A model generated the notes under the pieces. The model searched no databases. It worked only from the letters and a program-made list of their open reading frames with translations, and was not told where the DNA came from. This document shows, one piece after another, positions 7,262-16,923 of a DNA stretch of 39,952 nucleotides. The position numbers and the translations under genes were made by a program. The stretch's first letter is position 1, and each line of letters starts with the position of its first letter. Source of the DNA: Burkholderiaceae bacterium (GTDB taxonomy: Bacteria > Pseudomonadota > Gammaproteobacteria > Burkholderiales > Burkholderiaceae_B); the NCBI GenBank assembly GCA_029866055.1, contig JARXAG010000033.1, forward strand, positions 1 through 39,952, in the 5' to 3' direction.

Positions 7262-9574
7262 TCAATGCGTCAACTCGGCCTCTTGGTCAGACCCCGACAC
7301 CGATTTTTGCGACTTATCGGAACGCGGTCCGAAGGTCAAAGCGACTTTACCCTCAGCATCAATATCTACAATGACAGAGCCGCCATCCACGAGCTTACCA
7401 AACAAGAGCTCGTCAGCCAAGGCACGGCGAATGGTGTCCTGAATCAAACGTTGCATGGGTCGTGCACCCATTAAAGGATCAAAACCATTTTTGCCCAAGT
7501 GCGCGCGCAACGCATCGGTAAAGCTCGCCTCGACGCGCTTCTCGTGCAACTGGTCTTCTAGCTGCATCAAGAACTTATCGACGACACGCAAGATGACAGC
7601 CTGATCGAGTTGCGCAAACGGCACGATCGCGTCAAGACGGTTACGGAATTCGGGTGAGAACAAACGCTTGATATCACCCATTTCGTCGCCACTGGCGCGA
7701 GTGTTTGAAAAACCGATGTTCGGCTTATTCAAGGCTTCAGCCCCAGCGTTGGTTGTCATCACCAAAATCACATTGCGAAAATCGGCTTTGCGACCGTTGT
7801 TATCGGTCAGCGTGCCGTGATCCATCACCTGCAGCAAAATGTTAAATACGTCTGGATGTGCTTTTTCAATTTCATCGAGTAACAACACGCAGTGCGGTTG
7901 CTTGGTGATCGCTTCGGTCAACAGGCCGCCTTGATCAAAGCCGACGTAACCCGGTGGGGCACCGATCAAGCGCGACACAGTGTGACGCTCCATGTACTCT
8001 GACATATCAAAGCGCAACAGCTCGATGCCCAGCGTAAAGGCCAGCTGACGCGCCACTTCGGTCTTGCCCACACCCGTCGGGCCTGAAAACAAAAAGGCAC
8101 CAATCGGTTTCTCGGGGCGACCGAGACCTGAACGGGCCATTTTGATCGCAGACGCCAGCACATCAATCGCGCCATCTTGCCCGTACACCACTGTTTTTAA
8201 ATCACGTTCAAGCGTAGCCAACTTGCTGCGGTCGTCGCTCGAAACCGTTTGAGGTGGAATACGCGCGATTTTTGAAACGATCGCTTCAATATCGGTTTTG
8301 CCAATCACTTTCTTTTGCTTTGAGCGAGGCAACAGGCGTTGTGCAGCTCCGGCCTCGTCAATCACGTCAATTGCCTTATCAGGCAAATGACGGTCGTTAA
8401 TATGACGCGCCGATAATTCGGCTGCTGCGGTTAAGGCTGCGCTTGAATATTTCACGCCATGATGTTCTTCAAAGCGGCCTTTGAGACCGCGCAAAATTTG
8501 GATGGTCTGCGCAACACTCGGCTCAGGCACATCGACTTTTTGAAAGCGTCTTGAGAGCGCTGCATCTTTTTCAAACACCCCGCGAAACTCGGTATAGGTC
8601 GTGGCACCTATACAGCGCAACTGCCCAGACGACAACGCTGGCTTGAGCAGATTTGAAGCGTCTAGGGTACCGCCTGACGCGGAACCTGCGCCGATCAAGG
8701 TGTGGATTTCGTCGATAAACAAAATCGCCTGAGGGTTATTGCGCAACTGCTTGAGCACGCCCTTCAGACGCTGTTCGAAATCACCGCGGTATTTAGTACC
8801 GGCCAAGAGCGCGCCCATGTCAAGCGAAAACACCTGAGCGTCTTGCAAAACCTCGGGCACTTCGTTGCGCGTAATGCGATACGCCAAGCCTTCAGCAATG
8901 GCGGTCTTACCGACGCCGGCTTCACCGACCAAGAGAGGATTGTTTTTACGGCGACGGCAGAGCGTTTGAATCACTCGCTCAACTTCGTGCTCGCGCCCGA
9001 TCAAGGGGTCGATCCGCCCAGCGTTCGCTGCGGCATTTAAGTCTTGCGCATAGAGATCAAGCGGCGATTGACGAGCCTCGGCGCCCTGCTCTTCACCATT
9101 ACCAGGTTGCTCTTTAGGGGTAGGTGCTTCGGCAGACGCTTTGCTGATGCCGTGCGACAAAAAGTTCACCACATCCAGACGCGAGATACCCTGTTGCTGC
9201 AGGTAATACACAGCGTGAGATTCTTTTTCGCCAAAGATCGCAACTAACACGTTGGCACCCGTGACCGGTTTTTTAGACGCACCGCCCGCTGACACATGCA
9301 TGATCGCGCGCTGGATCACGCGTTGAAAGCCAAGCGTCGGCTGCGTATCCACCTCGGTACCTGCCGGAATCACAGGCGTGTTATCAGTCACAAACTTACG
9401 CAGATGACTGCGCAGTTCGTCTAAATTGGCCACACAGGCTTTGAGAACTTCGATGGCCGCTGCATTATCAAGCAGTGACAGCAGTAAGTGTTCAACCGTA
9501 ATAAATTCGTGGCGAGCTGAACGTGCCTCGACAAACGCCATATGTAGGCTAACTTCAAGCTCTTGCGAAATCAC
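7262..9574 (-). CDS. clpA: ATP-dependent Clp protease ATP-binding subunit ClpA
   Basis: This AAA+ unfoldase feeds substrates to the ClpP peptidase in the cytoplasm. The 770 residues show the Clp N-domain (1-145), a variable acidic linker (about 148-172), D1 with Walker A GEAGVGKT (217-224) and Walker [11 protein letters not shown], and D2 with Walker A GPTGVGKT (498-505) and Walker [15 protein letters not shown] ClpP-docking loop IGF lies at 620-622, which separates it from ClpB. The start is a GTG at 9574 with GGAGGA a few nt upstream. clpS lies 127 nt upstream on the same strand, encoding the adaptor that delivers N-degron substrates. Confidence 0.97.
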   Translation of the reverse strand: MISQELEVSLHMAFVEARSARHEFITVEHLLLSLLDNAAAIEVLKACVANLDELRSHLRKFVTDNTPVIPAGTEVDTQPTLGFQRVIQRAIMHVSAGGASKKPVTGANVLVAIFGEKESHAVYYLQQQGISRLDVVNFLSHGISKASAEAPTPKEQPGNGEEQGAEARQSPLDLYAQDLNAAANAGRIDPLIGREHEVERVIQTLCRRRKNNPLLVGEAGVGKTAIAEGLAYRITRNEVPEVLQDAQVFSLDMGALLAGTKYRGDFEQRLKGVLKQLRNNPQAILFIDEIHTLIGAGSASGGTLDASNLLKPALSSGQLRCIGATTYTEFRGVFEKDAALSRRFQKVDVPEPSVAQTIQILRGLKGRFEEHHGVKYSSAALTAAAELSARHINDRHLPDKAIDVIDEAGAAQRLLPRSKQKKVIGKTDIEAIVSKIARIPPQTVSSDDRSKLATLERDLKTVVYGQDGAIDVLASAIKMARSGLGRPEKPIGAFLFSGPTGVGKTEVARQLAFTLGIELLRFDMSEYMERHTVSRLIGAPPGYVGFDQGGLLTEAITKQPHCVLLLDEIEKAHPDVFNILLQVMDHGTLTDNNGRKADFRNVILVMTTNAGAEALNKPNIGFSNTRASGDEMGDIKRLFSPEFRNRLDAIVPFAQLDQAVILRVVDKFLMQLEDQLHEKRVEASFTDALRAHLGKNGFDPLMGARPMQRLIQDTIRRALADELLFGKLVDGGSVIVDIDAEGKVALTFGPRSDKSQKSVSGSDQEAELTH

Positions 9575-9701
9575 AATTCCTCCGTCCTTCTTTCGTCAGT
9601 GACACCGTTAATTCATATTCTATGCTTTCCACGGCGTAAGCGTTACAACTAGTAAAAAACGTTTTCAAACTGTATTTTTTTGGCTCATGCTTTTGTCACC
9701 C

Positions 9702-10025
9702 TCAAGCGTCGTCTGCCGGCTCAAGTACGCACTGCAGCGGGTGCTGTCGCGCTCTTGCGTACTGTGCAACCTGGGCCACACGACTCGAGGCAATGTCGTG
9801 AGGGTAAACGCCGCACACCCCTTTGCCTTCGTGGTGAACTTGCAACATCACTCGAAAGGCATCTTCGGAAGACTTACCAAAGAACTTTTCGAGAACATGC
9901 ACCACGAATTCCATGGGGGTGTAATCGTCATTGAGCAAAATCACCTTAAACATAGGCGGCGGTGCCGTCTTTGCGGTGAGTTTCTCAACGACGAGATCTG
10001 GGGGTAGAGAAGTACGAGTCGACAT
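9702..10025 (-). CDS. clpS: ATP-dependent Clp protease adaptor ClpS
   Basis: This 107-residue adaptor binds N-end-rule substrates and the N-domain of ClpA. The conserved core is clear: [20 protein letters not shown], where the NDDYTPM segment lines the N-degron pocket, then a later [16 protein letters not shown] block. It precedes clpA in the same direction, the standard arrangement. There is no strong ribosome binding site in front of the ATG. It is divergent from the cold-shock gene, with a 237-nt AT-rich control region between them. Confidence 0.96.
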   Translation of the reverse strand: MSTRTSLPPDLVVEKLTAKTAPPPMFKVILLNDDYTPMEFVVHVLEKFFGKSSEDAFRVMLQVHHEGKGVCGVYPHDIASSRVAQVAQYARARQHPLQCVLEPADDA

Positions 10026-10262
10026 AATCAGAAAGCAACATCCTAGCTAAAACATTCATTTTTTTGACATCTCAGGCACTTTCGTATCCTGTATTACCCT
10101 TGGTTTGTGCTTGAAGGCTTGACGGCTTGCGCAAATCTGCTCAATATCTCGCCATACTCAAGAATCTTTGGGTATAGAAACGCCGAAAGAATCATGATGA
10201 TAAGTCAAAAAAAATCATAGTTCATAGGTTCAGTTTATACATTGCATAAAGAGGCAGGCGGA
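10026..10262. promoter_or_regulatory. Divergent control region between clpS and the cold-shock gene
   Basis: This AT-rich gap separates clpS (-) from csp (+). Cold-shock genes commonly have a long 5' untranslated leader, and the size of the gap would allow one. A possible -35 (TTGACG at 10119-10124) is visible, but the -10 partner (CAATAT) is poor. I cannot assign a start point on either strand. Confidence 0.4.
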
Positions 10263-10496
10263 ATGTCGGATTCAGCTACAAACAACGGCCCTAAGGTCAC
10301 CGGTACGGTTAAATGGTTTAACGATGCAAAAGGCTTCGGCTTTGTCACACCAGACGACGGCGGCGAAGATCTTTTTGCTCATTTTTCAGCCATCGAAATG
10401 AACGGCTTCAAAACCCTGAAAGAAGGCCAAAAAGTGGCGTTTCAAGTCACACAGGGCCCAAAGGGCAAACAGGCTACAAATATAACCGCGGCTTAA
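10263..10496 (+). CDS. Cold-shock domain protein (CspA family)
   Basis: This 77-residue single-domain cold-shock protein is an RNA/ssDNA-binding chaperone. The RNP1 motif KGFGFV and RNP2-like motif DLFAHF follow the opening [18 protein letters not shown]2 has DLFAHF in place of the more common DIFVHF, a mild variant. The frame is open from 10242, but the ATG at 10263 has GAGG 8 nt upstream and gives the usual N-terminus. The DUF192 gene 35 nt downstream is a common neighbour in Burkholderiales. Which csp paralogue it is cannot be decided. Confidence 0.95.
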   Translation: MSDSATNNGPKVTGTVKWFNDAKGFGFVTPDDGGEDLFAHFSAIEMNGFKTLKEGQKVAFQVTQGPKGKQATNITAA

Positions 10497-10531
10497 ACTA
10501 TCGGGGTGAATAACCCCTTGGATTAGTAGAG

Positions 10532-11011
10532 ATGCGAAAGATGCTCATGCTTTTTAAGCAGCGCAGTCTTATGGCTGCGCTGTTTGTTTTTGTTTTTAGT
10601 ACGCTAGCCTACTTTCCCGAGGCAGCCTGTCAGACGACCTCTGTCGGCCCAAGCTTGCCGATTAAAACGCTGACGGCTGGCATGCACAGAATTCAAGCCG
10701 AAGTTGCCGCCACAGACGCGAGCCGCTCGCGTGGGCTGATGTTTCGAAAAGAGCTCGCACCAAATCACGGCATGCTCTTTGTCTTTGAACAAGCCAATGT
10801 GCAATGTTTCTGGATGCGCAATACCCCTTTGCCCTTATCGATCGCTTTTATTCTGGATGACGGCACGATTACCAACATCGCCGACATGGCGCCCATGACA
10901 GAAAACTCGCATTGCTCAACGGCTCCTGTGCGCTACACCCTCGAGATGGAACAAGGCTGGTTTGCCAAGCGCGGTATTACGGCTGGCAAAAAGATTACCG
11001 GCATTCAGTAG
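10532..11011 (+). CDS. Secreted DUF192 family protein
   Basis: This 159-residue protein has a hydrophobic N-terminal segment (about residues 12-30) that looks like a signal peptide ending near EAACQ, followed by a DUF192 domain. The family signature is present: SRSRGLMFRKEL, HGMLFVFE, CFWMRNTPLPLSIAFI and the FAKRGITAG region. The biochemical role of DUF192 proteins is not established. It probably shares a transcript with the csp gene 35 nt upstream. A GGGG/CCCC element sits in the short gap (10503-10517) but is too weak to call a terminator. Start choice among Met1, Met4 and Met6 is uncertain. Confidence 0.88.
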   Translation: MRKMLMLFKQRSLMAALFVFVFSTLAYFPEAACQTTSVGPSLPIKTLTAGMHRIQAEVAATDASRSRGLMFRKELAPNHGMLFVFEQANVQCFWMRNTPLPLSIAFILDDGTITNIADMAPMTENSHCSTAPVRYTLEMEQGWFAKRGITAGKKITGIQ

Positions 11012-11022
11012 TCCGTCACAAC

Positions 11023-11048
11023 GCTTCAGGTGGCGTGTCACCTGAAGC
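11023..11048. terminator. Hairpin after the DUF192 gene
   Basis: A perfect 10-bp stem (GCTTCAGGTG / CACCTGAAGC) with a 6-nt loop starts 12 nt after the DUF192 stop codon, between convergent genes. There is no T-run on either side, so termination is inferred from position only. Confidence 0.5.
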
Positions 11049-11157
11049 CCGGCTCACTGTGCAACACCAAGCAACGTAGGCTGCTCGGGTCGCATCTAAA
11101 CAGCAACTCACGTCACCGTCCTTAGCCACATCTGTAGTCGCGTCAAAGCACGTTAGC

Positions 11158-12363
11158 TCAAACGCGTTCAACGATCATGGCAATGCCCTGCCCCACACCG
11201 ATACACATCGTGCATAAGGCGTAGCGACCACCAGTGGCGTGCAACTGATGCACCGCTGTCATCACCAGACGAGCGCCGCTGGCCCCCAGTGGATGCCCTA
11301 AGGCAATAGCGCCGCCGTTTGGATTGACACGAGGATCGTTATCCGCGATCCCGAGCATACGGGTCACTGCCAGACCTTGCGCCGCGAAAGCCTCGTTCAA
11401 TTCAATCACATCCATCTGATCGATCGTCAGGCCAGCTAACGCCAACACTTTTTGCGTGGCGGGTGCTGGCCCGATGCCCATAATGCGCGGCTCAACACCT
11501 GCAGTCGCCATTGCAACCACGCGGGCACGTGGGGTTAAGCCATGGCGCTTGGCTGCAGCGTCGTTGGCCAGCAACATGGCAACAGCACCGTCGTTGACAC
11601 CCGAAGCATTGCCCGCCGTGACTGAACCACCTTCACGCACCACGCCTTTTAATTTTGCCAAGGCCTCAAGACTCGTTTGACGAGGATGCTCATCGCGACT
11701 GACGACAAGCGGATCACCCTTTTTTTGTGCAATTGAAACCACAGCGATTTCAGTGTCAAAAAAACCTGCTTTTTGTGCAGCGGCCGTTTTCTCTTGACTC
11801 GCCATCGCAAACAAATCTTGATCTTCGCGCGACACCTTGAACTGATCCGCCACGTTCTCTGCAGTTTCTGGCATCGAGTCAACGCCGTACTTGGCTTTCA
11901 TCAAACGATTCACAAAGCGCCAACCAATCGTGGTGTCATAGATCGCCGCATTACGTGAAAAGGCAGTATCGGCTTTACCCATCACAAACGGGGCACGCGA
12001 CATACTCTCGACGCCGCCCGCCAGCATCAACGACGCGTCGCCTGAACGAATGGCGCGGGCAGCAGTGCCCACAGCATCCATGCCCGATCCGCATAGGCGA
12101 TTAATCGTGCCACCTGGCACCGCGACCGGCAGCCCCGCTAACAAGGTCGCCATGCGCGCCACGTTGCGATTATCTTCACCCGCCTGGTTGGCACAACCCA
12201 TCAGCGCATCGTCAAGCTCGGCCCAGTTAATGTTGGCATTGCGCTCGGCCAACGCACGAATGGGTACCGCCAACAAATCATCGGGGCGCACCGGAGCGAG
12301 CGAGCCTGCATAGCGACCAAAAGGGGTGCGTAACGCGTCACAAATAAAAGCCTGGTTAGCCAT
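11158..12363 (-). CDS. pcaF: Thiolase, 3-oxoadipyl-CoA thiolase-like (PcaF)
   Basis: This 401-residue thiolase probably splits 3-oxoadipyl-CoA into succinyl-CoA and acetyl-CoA at the end of the beta-ketoadipate or phenylacetate pathway. The catalytic residues are visible: Cys91 in [10 protein letters not shown], His357 in [16 protein letters not shown] and Cys387 in CIGVGQG, plus NEAF at 323-326. The blocks [15 protein letters not shown] and [11 protein letters not shown] are typical of PcaF/PaaJ rather than of acetoacetyl-CoA thiolases. The start is the ATG at 12363, with AAGGA 8 nt upstream. No other aromatic-degradation gene is adjacent, so a general acyl-CoA role remains possible. Confidence 0.88.
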   Translation of the reverse strand: MANQAFICDALRTPFGRYAGSLAPVRPDDLLAVPIRALAERNANINWAELDDALMGCANQAGEDNRNVARMATLLAGLPVAVPGGTINRLCGSGMDAVGTAARAIRSGDASLMLAGGVESMSRAPFVMGKADTAFSRNAAIYDTTIGWRFVNRLMKAKYGVDSMPETAENVADQFKVSREDQDLFAMASQEKTAAAQKAGFFDTEIAVVSIAQKKGDPLVVSRDEHPRQTSLEALAKLKGVVREGGSVTAGNASGVNDGAVAMLLANDAAAKRHGLTPRARVVAMATAGVEPRIMGIGPAPATQKVLALAGLTIDQMDVIELNEAFAAQGLAVTRMLGIADNDPRVNPNGGAIALGHPLGASGARLVMTAVHQLHATGGRYALCTMCIGVGQGIAMIVERV

Positions 12364-12420
12364 GGCAAACATCCTTGTATGAATTTGTTAGAGTAATGGT
12401 TGTTACCGCTACTTTAGCCC

Positions 12421-12444
12421 AAAAAAAACCGACCCTCAGGTCGG
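12421..12444 (-). terminator. Rho-independent terminator of sodB
   Basis: A 6-bp GC-rich stem (CCGACC / GGTCGG, loop CTCA) is followed on the minus strand by a run of eight T residues. It lies about 22 nt beyond the sodB stop and separates sodB from the co-directional thiolase gene. Confidence 0.85.
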
Positions 12445-12466
12445 CTTTTCTTAAGCATGGTGCAAC

Positions 12467-13045
12467 TTAACCGAAGTTTTTAGCAGCAAAAGCCCAGTTG
12501 GCCAGTGTCCAAAAACTTTCGAGGTACTTAGGACGCGCATTGCGGTAGTCGATGTAATAGGCGTGCTCCCAAACGTCACAGGTCAGCAAGGGCACGTCAG
12601 CTGTTGTGAGTGGAGTTGCAGCGTTGCTGGTGTTCACGATTTCGAGCGAGCCATCAGGCTTTTTGACCAGCCATGTCCAGCCCGAACCAAAGTTGCCAGC
12701 GGCAGACTTGTTAAAGGCCTCTTTAAACGCGGCAACACTGCCCCACTTTGTATTGATTGCGTCAGCAAGCTTACCGGTTGGCTCAGCGCCTGCAGCTGGT
12801 GCTAGCGAGTTCCAGTAAAAGGTGTGGTTCCAAACTTGGGCGGCGTTGTTAAACACACCACCTGAAGATTTTTTCACGATCTCTTCAAGCGAAGCAGTCT
12901 CAAACTCTGTGCCTGGGATCAGATTGTTCAGGTTTGTCACATAGGTTTGGTGATGCTTACCGTAGTGAAACTCAAGCGTTTCTTTTGAAATGGTGGGTGC
13001 CAAAGCGTCGATGGCATAGGGCAAAGCTGGGAGCGTATGGGCCAT
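12467..13045 (-). CDS. sodB: Superoxide dismutase [Fe]
   Basis: This cytoplasmic iron superoxide dismutase of 192 residues converts superoxide to hydrogen peroxide and oxygen. Metal ligands are His27 (FHYGKHH), His74 (VWNHTFYW), Asp157 and His161 ([11 protein letters not shown]). Gln70 in AAQVWNH and the N-terminal placement of the active-site Gln favour the iron type over the manganese type. AAGGA precedes the ATG. It has its own promoter and terminator, so it is transcribed alone, between xseA and the thiolase. Confidence 0.96.
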   Translation of the reverse strand: MAHTLPALPYAIDALAPTISKETLEFHYGKHHQTYVTNLNNLIPGTEFETASLEEIVKKSSGGVFNNAAQVWNHTFYWNSLAPAAGAEPTGKLADAINTKWGSVAAFKEAFNKSAAGNFGSGWTWLVKKPDGSLEIVNTSNAATPLTTADVPLLTCDVWEHAYYIDYRNARPKYLESFWTLANWAFAAKNFG

Positions 13046-13091
13046 TGCTGCAAAATCCTTTTGTATGTGGGTCAGACAACTAACAACCGTT

Positions 13092-13119
13092 ATTGTATCG
13101 AACGCTCGGCTCAGGGCAA
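13092..13119 (-). promoter_or_regulatory. Putative sigma-70 promoter of sodB
   Basis: On the minus strand, TTGCCC (13119-13114) is followed after 16 nt by TACAAT (13097-13092), about 45 nt upstream of the sodB ATG. Matches to consensus are 4/6 and 5/6. A TTGACA hexamer lies further upstream but without a good -10 partner. Confidence 0.5.
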
Positions 13120-13142
13120 GCCAAGCCTTGTCAAAAGCAAGG

Positions 13143-14495
13143 TTAAAGGCCTCTTTGGGTCACTGTCGCGTTGAGCACGCCCTCGGCCAACATGACCTCA
13201 AGTGTTTGCCCTACCTGCGCGTCAACAGATTTTCTTAAGATTTTTTTATCTTCGGTGCGCACAATGGCATAGCCGCGGGCAAGGGTATGCTCGGGGCTCA
13301 AAGCCCTTAGCTGTGCGCCCACGCTCTCAAGCCGTGTTTGCTGACGCACCAACAGACGCCGCTGACCCGCCAACAACTCGGCATCGGCGTGCACCAGACG
13401 CGCGCGCAACGCGCTCAACTCTGGCAGCAAGCTTTTGTAACGTACGTGCATCTGTGCGTGCCTGGCACGACTGCGTTGAAACTGTTTGTCAAACGCCGCC
13501 ACCATGCGGTGTCCCAAGCCTGCGACCTTTTCTAGCTGATGCTCGACGCGCTGACTAGGCGGGACAAGACCGAGAGTGGCTCGGTCTACCCGCTGTGCCA
13601 AACGCTCGAGCTGGCGCCGCAACAACTGCTCGGCCCACTGCGCCGCCCCCATCACACGTTCGAGTTGCGACTGACGCGTCGCACACACCAGTTCAGCCGC
13701 CGCGGTTGGCGTGGGCGCACGCACGTCGGCCACAAAATCTGCGATGGTGAAGTCGGTTTCATGCCCAACCCCCGACACCACCGGGATCACACTGGCCGCG
13801 ATATCTCGCGCTAACGCTTCGTCATTGAAACTAAACAGATCTTCAAGGCTGCCGCCGCCTCGCACCAGCAACAAGGTATCAACCTCTTGGCGCTCGTTGG
13901 CCTGCGCGAGCGCCTGGCGCAGCTGCAATGCTGCGCCCGCACCCTGCACCAGCGACGGATAAATCACCACAGGCACGTGTGGCGCACGGCGCGCCAGGGC
14001 CGTTAAGACGTCGTGCAAAGCAGCCGCCCCCAGTGAGGTAATCACACCAATGGCCCGTGGAAAGGGTGCGAGCGCGCGTTTGTTTTCAGCGTCAAACAAC
14101 CCCTCAGCGGACAGCTTGTTTTTCAAAGCCACAAACGCTTCAAATAGCGTACCGAGGCCAGCTCGGCGCAATTGCTCAACCTGCAGCTGGTATTCACCCC
14201 GAGCCTCGTAGAGGGTCACACGAGCCTTGAGCTCGACCGAATCGCCAGCTTTAGGGGTAAACCCAGTCGTAGCAGCCCGACTGCGAAACATAACCGCCCG
14301 CACCGAAGCTGCGTCATCCTTAAGCGTGAAGTACCAATGCCCAGACGAGGCGTTGGTGAAATTAGAGATTTCGCCGCGAACCCAACAGGCATCGAAGCTG
14401 TCTTCAAGCAAATGGCTTACCGCTTGGTTTAACTGCGCCACTGTCAGAATATCGCGCGTCATTACGGCACTTGTGTCTTGACTTCTATTTGTCAT
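13143..14495 (-). CDS. xseA: Exodeoxyribonuclease VII large subunit
   Basis: This is the large subunit of the bidirectional single-strand-specific exonuclease VII, used in mismatch and damage repair. It has the N-terminal OB fold ([32 protein letters not shown]) and the catalytic core with [47 protein letters not shown] and [12 protein letters not shown], then a long coiled-coil tail. The frame is open to a GTG at 14522, but the ATG at 14495 with GGAAG upstream is preferred, giving 450 residues. The small subunit gene xseB is not in this window. Confidence 0.95.
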   Translation of the reverse strand: MTNRSQDTSAVMTRDILTVAQLNQAVSHLLEDSFDACWVRGEISNFTNASSGHWYFTLKDDAASVRAVMFRSRAATTGFTPKAGDSVELKARVTLYEARGEYQLQVEQLRRAGLGTLFEAFVALKNKLSAEGLFDAENKRALAPFPRAIGVITSLGAAALHDVLTALARRAPHVPVVIYPSLVQGAGAALQLRQALAQANERQEVDTLLLVRGGGSLEDLFSFNDEALARDIAASVIPVVSGVGHETDFTIADFVADVRAPTPTAAAELVCATRQSQLERVMGAAQWAEQLLRRQLERLAQRVDRATLGLVPPSQRVEHQLEKVAGLGHRMVAAFDKQFQRSRARHAQMHVRYKSLLPELSALRARLVHADAELLAGQRRLLVRQQTRLESVGAQLRALSPEHTLARGYAIVRTEDKKILRKSVDAQVGQTLEVMLAEGVLNATVTQRGL

Positions 14496-14712
14496 AAGGC
14501 TTCCGGCTTGGTTTCTATCCACAGCGCACGTAAAGTCGATTTAAGTCATTGTGAAATAACAATTTATTTAAACAGGTGCGGATTTAGGTCAATCTATTTT
14601 TTCAACTCATTGTTTTTAAAGTAAATTTTCAAATATGACAAAATGATGATCGTTTTTTGAGCAAATCGCTCAACGCTAGTATTTTCCACGCTCTTGGAAG
14701 ATGCACACAGAA

Positions 14713-14735
14713 TTATCCACAACTCCTGTGGATAG
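14713..14735. promoter_or_regulatory. Inverted pair of DnaA-box-like nonamers
   Basis: TTATCCACA and TGTGGATAG face each other across a 5-nt spacer. The first is a perfect consensus box; the second, read on the other strand, is CTATCCACA, one mismatch. They could bind DnaA or simply be a palindrome of another factor. Confidence 0.45.
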
Positions 14736-14802
14736 TTTTATCCGGCCTAAATCGACTTGCCAAGCGCCTTGAATAGCTCGTACGATGATACCCCGTGAAA
14801 CA

Positions 14803-14824
14803 ACGATGACCGCTCAGTCATCGT
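14803..14824. promoter_or_regulatory. Inverted repeat upstream of exbB
   Basis: ACGATGAC and GTCATCGT form a perfect 8-bp inverted repeat with a 6-nt spacer, ending about 32 nt before the exbB TTG start. It could be an operator or an mRNA leader hairpin. If exbB starts instead at ATG 14785, the repeat would be inside the gene. Confidence 0.35.
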
Positions 14825-14856
14825 GTATTCTGCCCCCTCCACACGCGAGGTTTGTT

Positions 14857-15453
14857 TTGTTATCGATCGTTACTCAGGCTGGTTGGCCCATTTGGCCTCT
14901 TTTAGCTCTTTCTGTGGCAGCGCTTGCCATCATCATCGAGCGCCTGCTCAGCCTGCAAACACGCAGAATCGCCCCCCCCGAACTCACGACCCAGGTGATC
15001 CAGTTGGTTCGCGCCCAAGCCGATGACGCTCAAGCCATCGCTAAGCTCAAAGCCTCGTCGGCGCTCGGGCGAATACTGGCGCAGCTTCTGGTACACCGAG
15101 ATCTTCCCGATGCCGAACTCAGGCGCAGCGTCGAAGACATCGCCCAAGATGTCGCCTACTCATTGAACCGTTACCTTCCGAGTTTGGCCATGATCGCCAC
15201 AGTCGCGCCGCTGATGGGGCTGTTTGGTACAGTCGTTGGCATGATTGAAATTTTTGCTGCCTATCGCCCCGATGGCTCTGACCCGACAGAACTCGCGCGA
15301 GGCATCTCCATTGCGCTTTACAACACGGGCCTAGGCATTTTGATTGCTGTCCCTTGCCTGATTGCGCACCGCTATTTGAAATCGCACGTCGAGGGTCTCT
15401 TGCTGCGCCTTGAGCAGTCGGCCCGGCGCTTGCGTGAAAGCCTTCGCGACTGA
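14857..15453 (+). CDS. exbB: MotA/TolQ/ExbB proton channel family protein
   Basis: This inner-membrane protein is likely the ExbB/TolQ half of a proton-driven motor that powers outer-membrane transport or envelope integrity. Three membrane segments are visible (about residues 10-28, 110-132 and 152-172), with the family core PLMGLFGTVVGMIEIF and LARGISIALYNTGLGILIAVP. The frame is open to ATGs at 14785 and 14806, but those add a Pro/Cys-rich stretch with no match to the family. TTG 14857 with GAGG 6 nt upstream gives 198 residues starting LLSIVTQAGWPIWPL, the usual N-terminus. exbD follows after 12 nt. The TolB/Pal genes are absent here. Confidence 0.88.
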   Translation: MLSIVTQAGWPIWPLLALSVAALAIIIERLLSLQTRRIAPPELTTQVIQLVRAQADDAQAIAKLKASSALGRILAQLLVHRDLPDAELRRSVEDIAQDVAYSLNRYLPSLAMIATVAPLMGLFGTVVGMIEIFAAYRPDGSDPTELARGISIALYNTGLGILIAVPCLIAHRYLKSHVEGLLLRLEQSARRLRESLRD

Positions 15454-15465
15454 AGGCCCAGACCG

Positions 15466-15873
15466 ATGCGCTTTCGCACCCCCGATCACGAACCCCTCGA
15501 AATCAATCTGATTCCGTTGATTGATGTCCTGTTGGTCATGCTGATTTTTTTGGCGGCGACGACCACCTTCATGCGCCACCAAGCCTTAACCATCACGCTC
15601 CCCCAAGCTAGCGGCCAGACACAACCGACTCAAGCGATTGAACTCAGCATTCACGAGTCAGGGCGCTTCGCTGTCAACGCGGTGTTAGTCGACAATCCGA
15701 GTGTGGCCTCGCTCACCGCCGCGTTACAAAAAGCCAGCGAAGGGCAACAAGAGCCAACCGTCTTGATCCGGGCCGCCGCCAATGCCACGCATCAACTGGT
15801 GATTACGGGCATGCAAGCAGCGCGTCAGGCGGGCATTGCGCGCGTTCATTTCGCCACGCAGGCGAGCGAGTGA
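15466..15873 (+). CDS. exbD: ExbD/TolR family biopolymer transport protein
   Basis: This 135-residue single-pass inner-membrane protein is the partner of the preceding ExbB-like channel. The membrane segment INLIPLIDVLLVMLIFLA contains the conserved proton-relay Asp20, and the rest is the periplasmic domain. It overlaps the start of lpxK by 4 nt. In Betaproteobacteria this exbB-exbD pair sits before lpxK and kdsB in a conserved envelope operon. Whether it energises TonB-dependent receptors or another outer-membrane process cannot be told from this region. Confidence 0.92.
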   Translation: MRFRTPDHEPLEINLIPLIDVLLVMLIFLAATTTFMRHQALTITLPQASGQTQPTQAIELSIHESGRFAVNAVLVDNPSVASLTAALQKASEGQQEPTVLIRAAANATHQLVITGMQAARQAGIARVHFATQASE

Positions 15874-16910
15874 AAACGGTTAGCCTGCAAAGCGCAGCGG
15901 CCCGTTGGTTGCATCAGCAATGGCAAAAGCGCGGCGTGTGGGCACGCTTACTGTGGCCCCTGTCTTGCCTGGCGCTGGTCTACGTGTTTGCTAAACGTCG
16001 TTGGTATCAACAAGCCTCCAAGCAGGTTTATCGCGCCCCCGTACCGGTCGTCGTTGTGGGCAATGTTTACGTGGGCGGGGTCGGCAAAACACCGGTCGTG
16101 ATCGCCTTGGTGCAACAACTCGTGGCCTTAGGCTGGAAACCCGGCGTGATCAGTCGTGGTTACGGGGTCAAACTTGGGCCTACTCCGCGCGTTGGCCGAG
16201 GCGAACTCGATGCCGCCAGCCTGGGCGACGAGCCCGCGTTAATTAGTGAACAAACCCAGGCACCTGTGAGTGTTCACCCGAACCGTCGCCTCGCCTGTCT
16301 GGCCTTGTTAACAGCCTACCCAGAGGTCGATATCATCGTGTCAGATGACGGCTTGCAACATCTGGCGCTCGCCCGCGACCTTGAAATCCTCGTCCAAGAT
16401 GAACGCCTGACCGGTAACGGTTGGTTGCTGCCCGCAGGGCCTTTGCGCGAGCCACCTAGCCGCCTAAGCACCGTTGACCTCGTCATCACACGCCACGCTC
16501 GCCCACAACCGACCGAACTGTCAGTGTGGCTGCAAATTACGGCAGTCCATTCTTTAGATAAAAAAATAAATCTATCCGTGTATGAATTTATTAAATTTCA
16601 ACAAAATAAGATATCCTGCGCCATTGCAGCAATAAGCGAACCGGATAGATTTTTTAAATCTTTAACTCAGTCGGGTATTTTGTATCAACACAGTATCGGG
16701 CTACCCGACCACCATGCTCTTGATTCAGCGTTTTTTACTGCCCAACAAGCTGACTTACTACTCATCACCACCAAAGATGCAGTCAAATGCCGAGCACTGC
16801 GCGATCCCAGAGTGTGGGTCATGGCGACCACAGCCATATTTTCTGACCCACTTTGGGTGACTTCACTCACAAAACAACTGATGCGCCACGCAAGATCGTC
16901 TCCTGAGTGA
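15870..16910 (+). CDS. lpxK: Tetraacyldisaccharide 4'-kinase
   Basis: LpxK phosphorylates the 4'-position of the lipid A disaccharide at the inner membrane, the sixth step of lipid A synthesis. It has an N-terminal hydrophobic anchor (about residues 28-41), a P-loop [12 protein letters not shown] (64-75), the ISRGYG motif and the DDGLQH motif with the catalytic base region, then [10 protein letters not shown]. The start is a GTG that overlaps the exbD stop (GTGA). Residues about 228-270 are encoded by an unusually AT-rich patch with many Lys, Ile and Asn codons, unlike the flanks, although the frame stays intact. Confidence 0.95.
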   Translation: MKTVSLQSAAARWLHQQWQKRGVWARLLWPLSCLALVYVFAKRRWYQQASKQVYRAPVPVVVVGNVYVGGVGKTPVVIALVQQLVALGWKPGVISRGYGVKLGPTPRVGRGELDAASLGDEPALISEQTQAPVSVHPNRRLACLALLTAYPEVDIIVSDDGLQHLALARDLEILVQDERLTGNGWLLPAGPLREPPSRLSTVDLVITRHARPQPTELSVWLQITAVHSLDKKINLSVYEFIKFQQNKISCAIAAISEPDRFFKSLTQSGILYQHSIGLPDHHALDSAFFTAQQADLLLITTKDAVKCRALRDPRVWVMATTAIFSDPLWVTSLTKQLMRHARSSPE

Positions 16911-16923
16911 TTACAATACCGAC

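Larger units (their letters stand above)
14496..14856. promoter_or_regulatory. AT-rich divergent gap between xseA and exbB with DnaA-box-like sites
   Basis: This 361-nt gap holds no credible gene. Its middle (about 14545-14665) is strikingly AT-rich. TTATCCACA at 14713-14721 matches the DnaA-box consensus exactly, and an inverted near-match TGTGGATAG lies at 14727-14735. A further near-match CTATCCACA sits at 14515-14523. The pair at 14713-14735 also forms an 8-bp hairpin. The promoters of xseA and of the exbB operon should lie here, but I cannot place them confidently. Confidence 0.6.

Noticed and set aside
10503-10517. GGGG/CCCC hairpin between csp and the DUF192 gene
   Set aside because: Four base pairs with a 7-nt loop and no T-run; too weak to call.
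14496-14856. Possible replication origin
   Set aside because: Only one perfect and two near DnaA boxes, and none of dnaA, dnaN, gyrB, rpmH or parAB is near. A regulatory or chance role is more likely.
16551-16690. Frameshift or pseudogene in lpxK
   Set aside because: The frame is continuous, length is normal, and motifs occur both before and after the patch.
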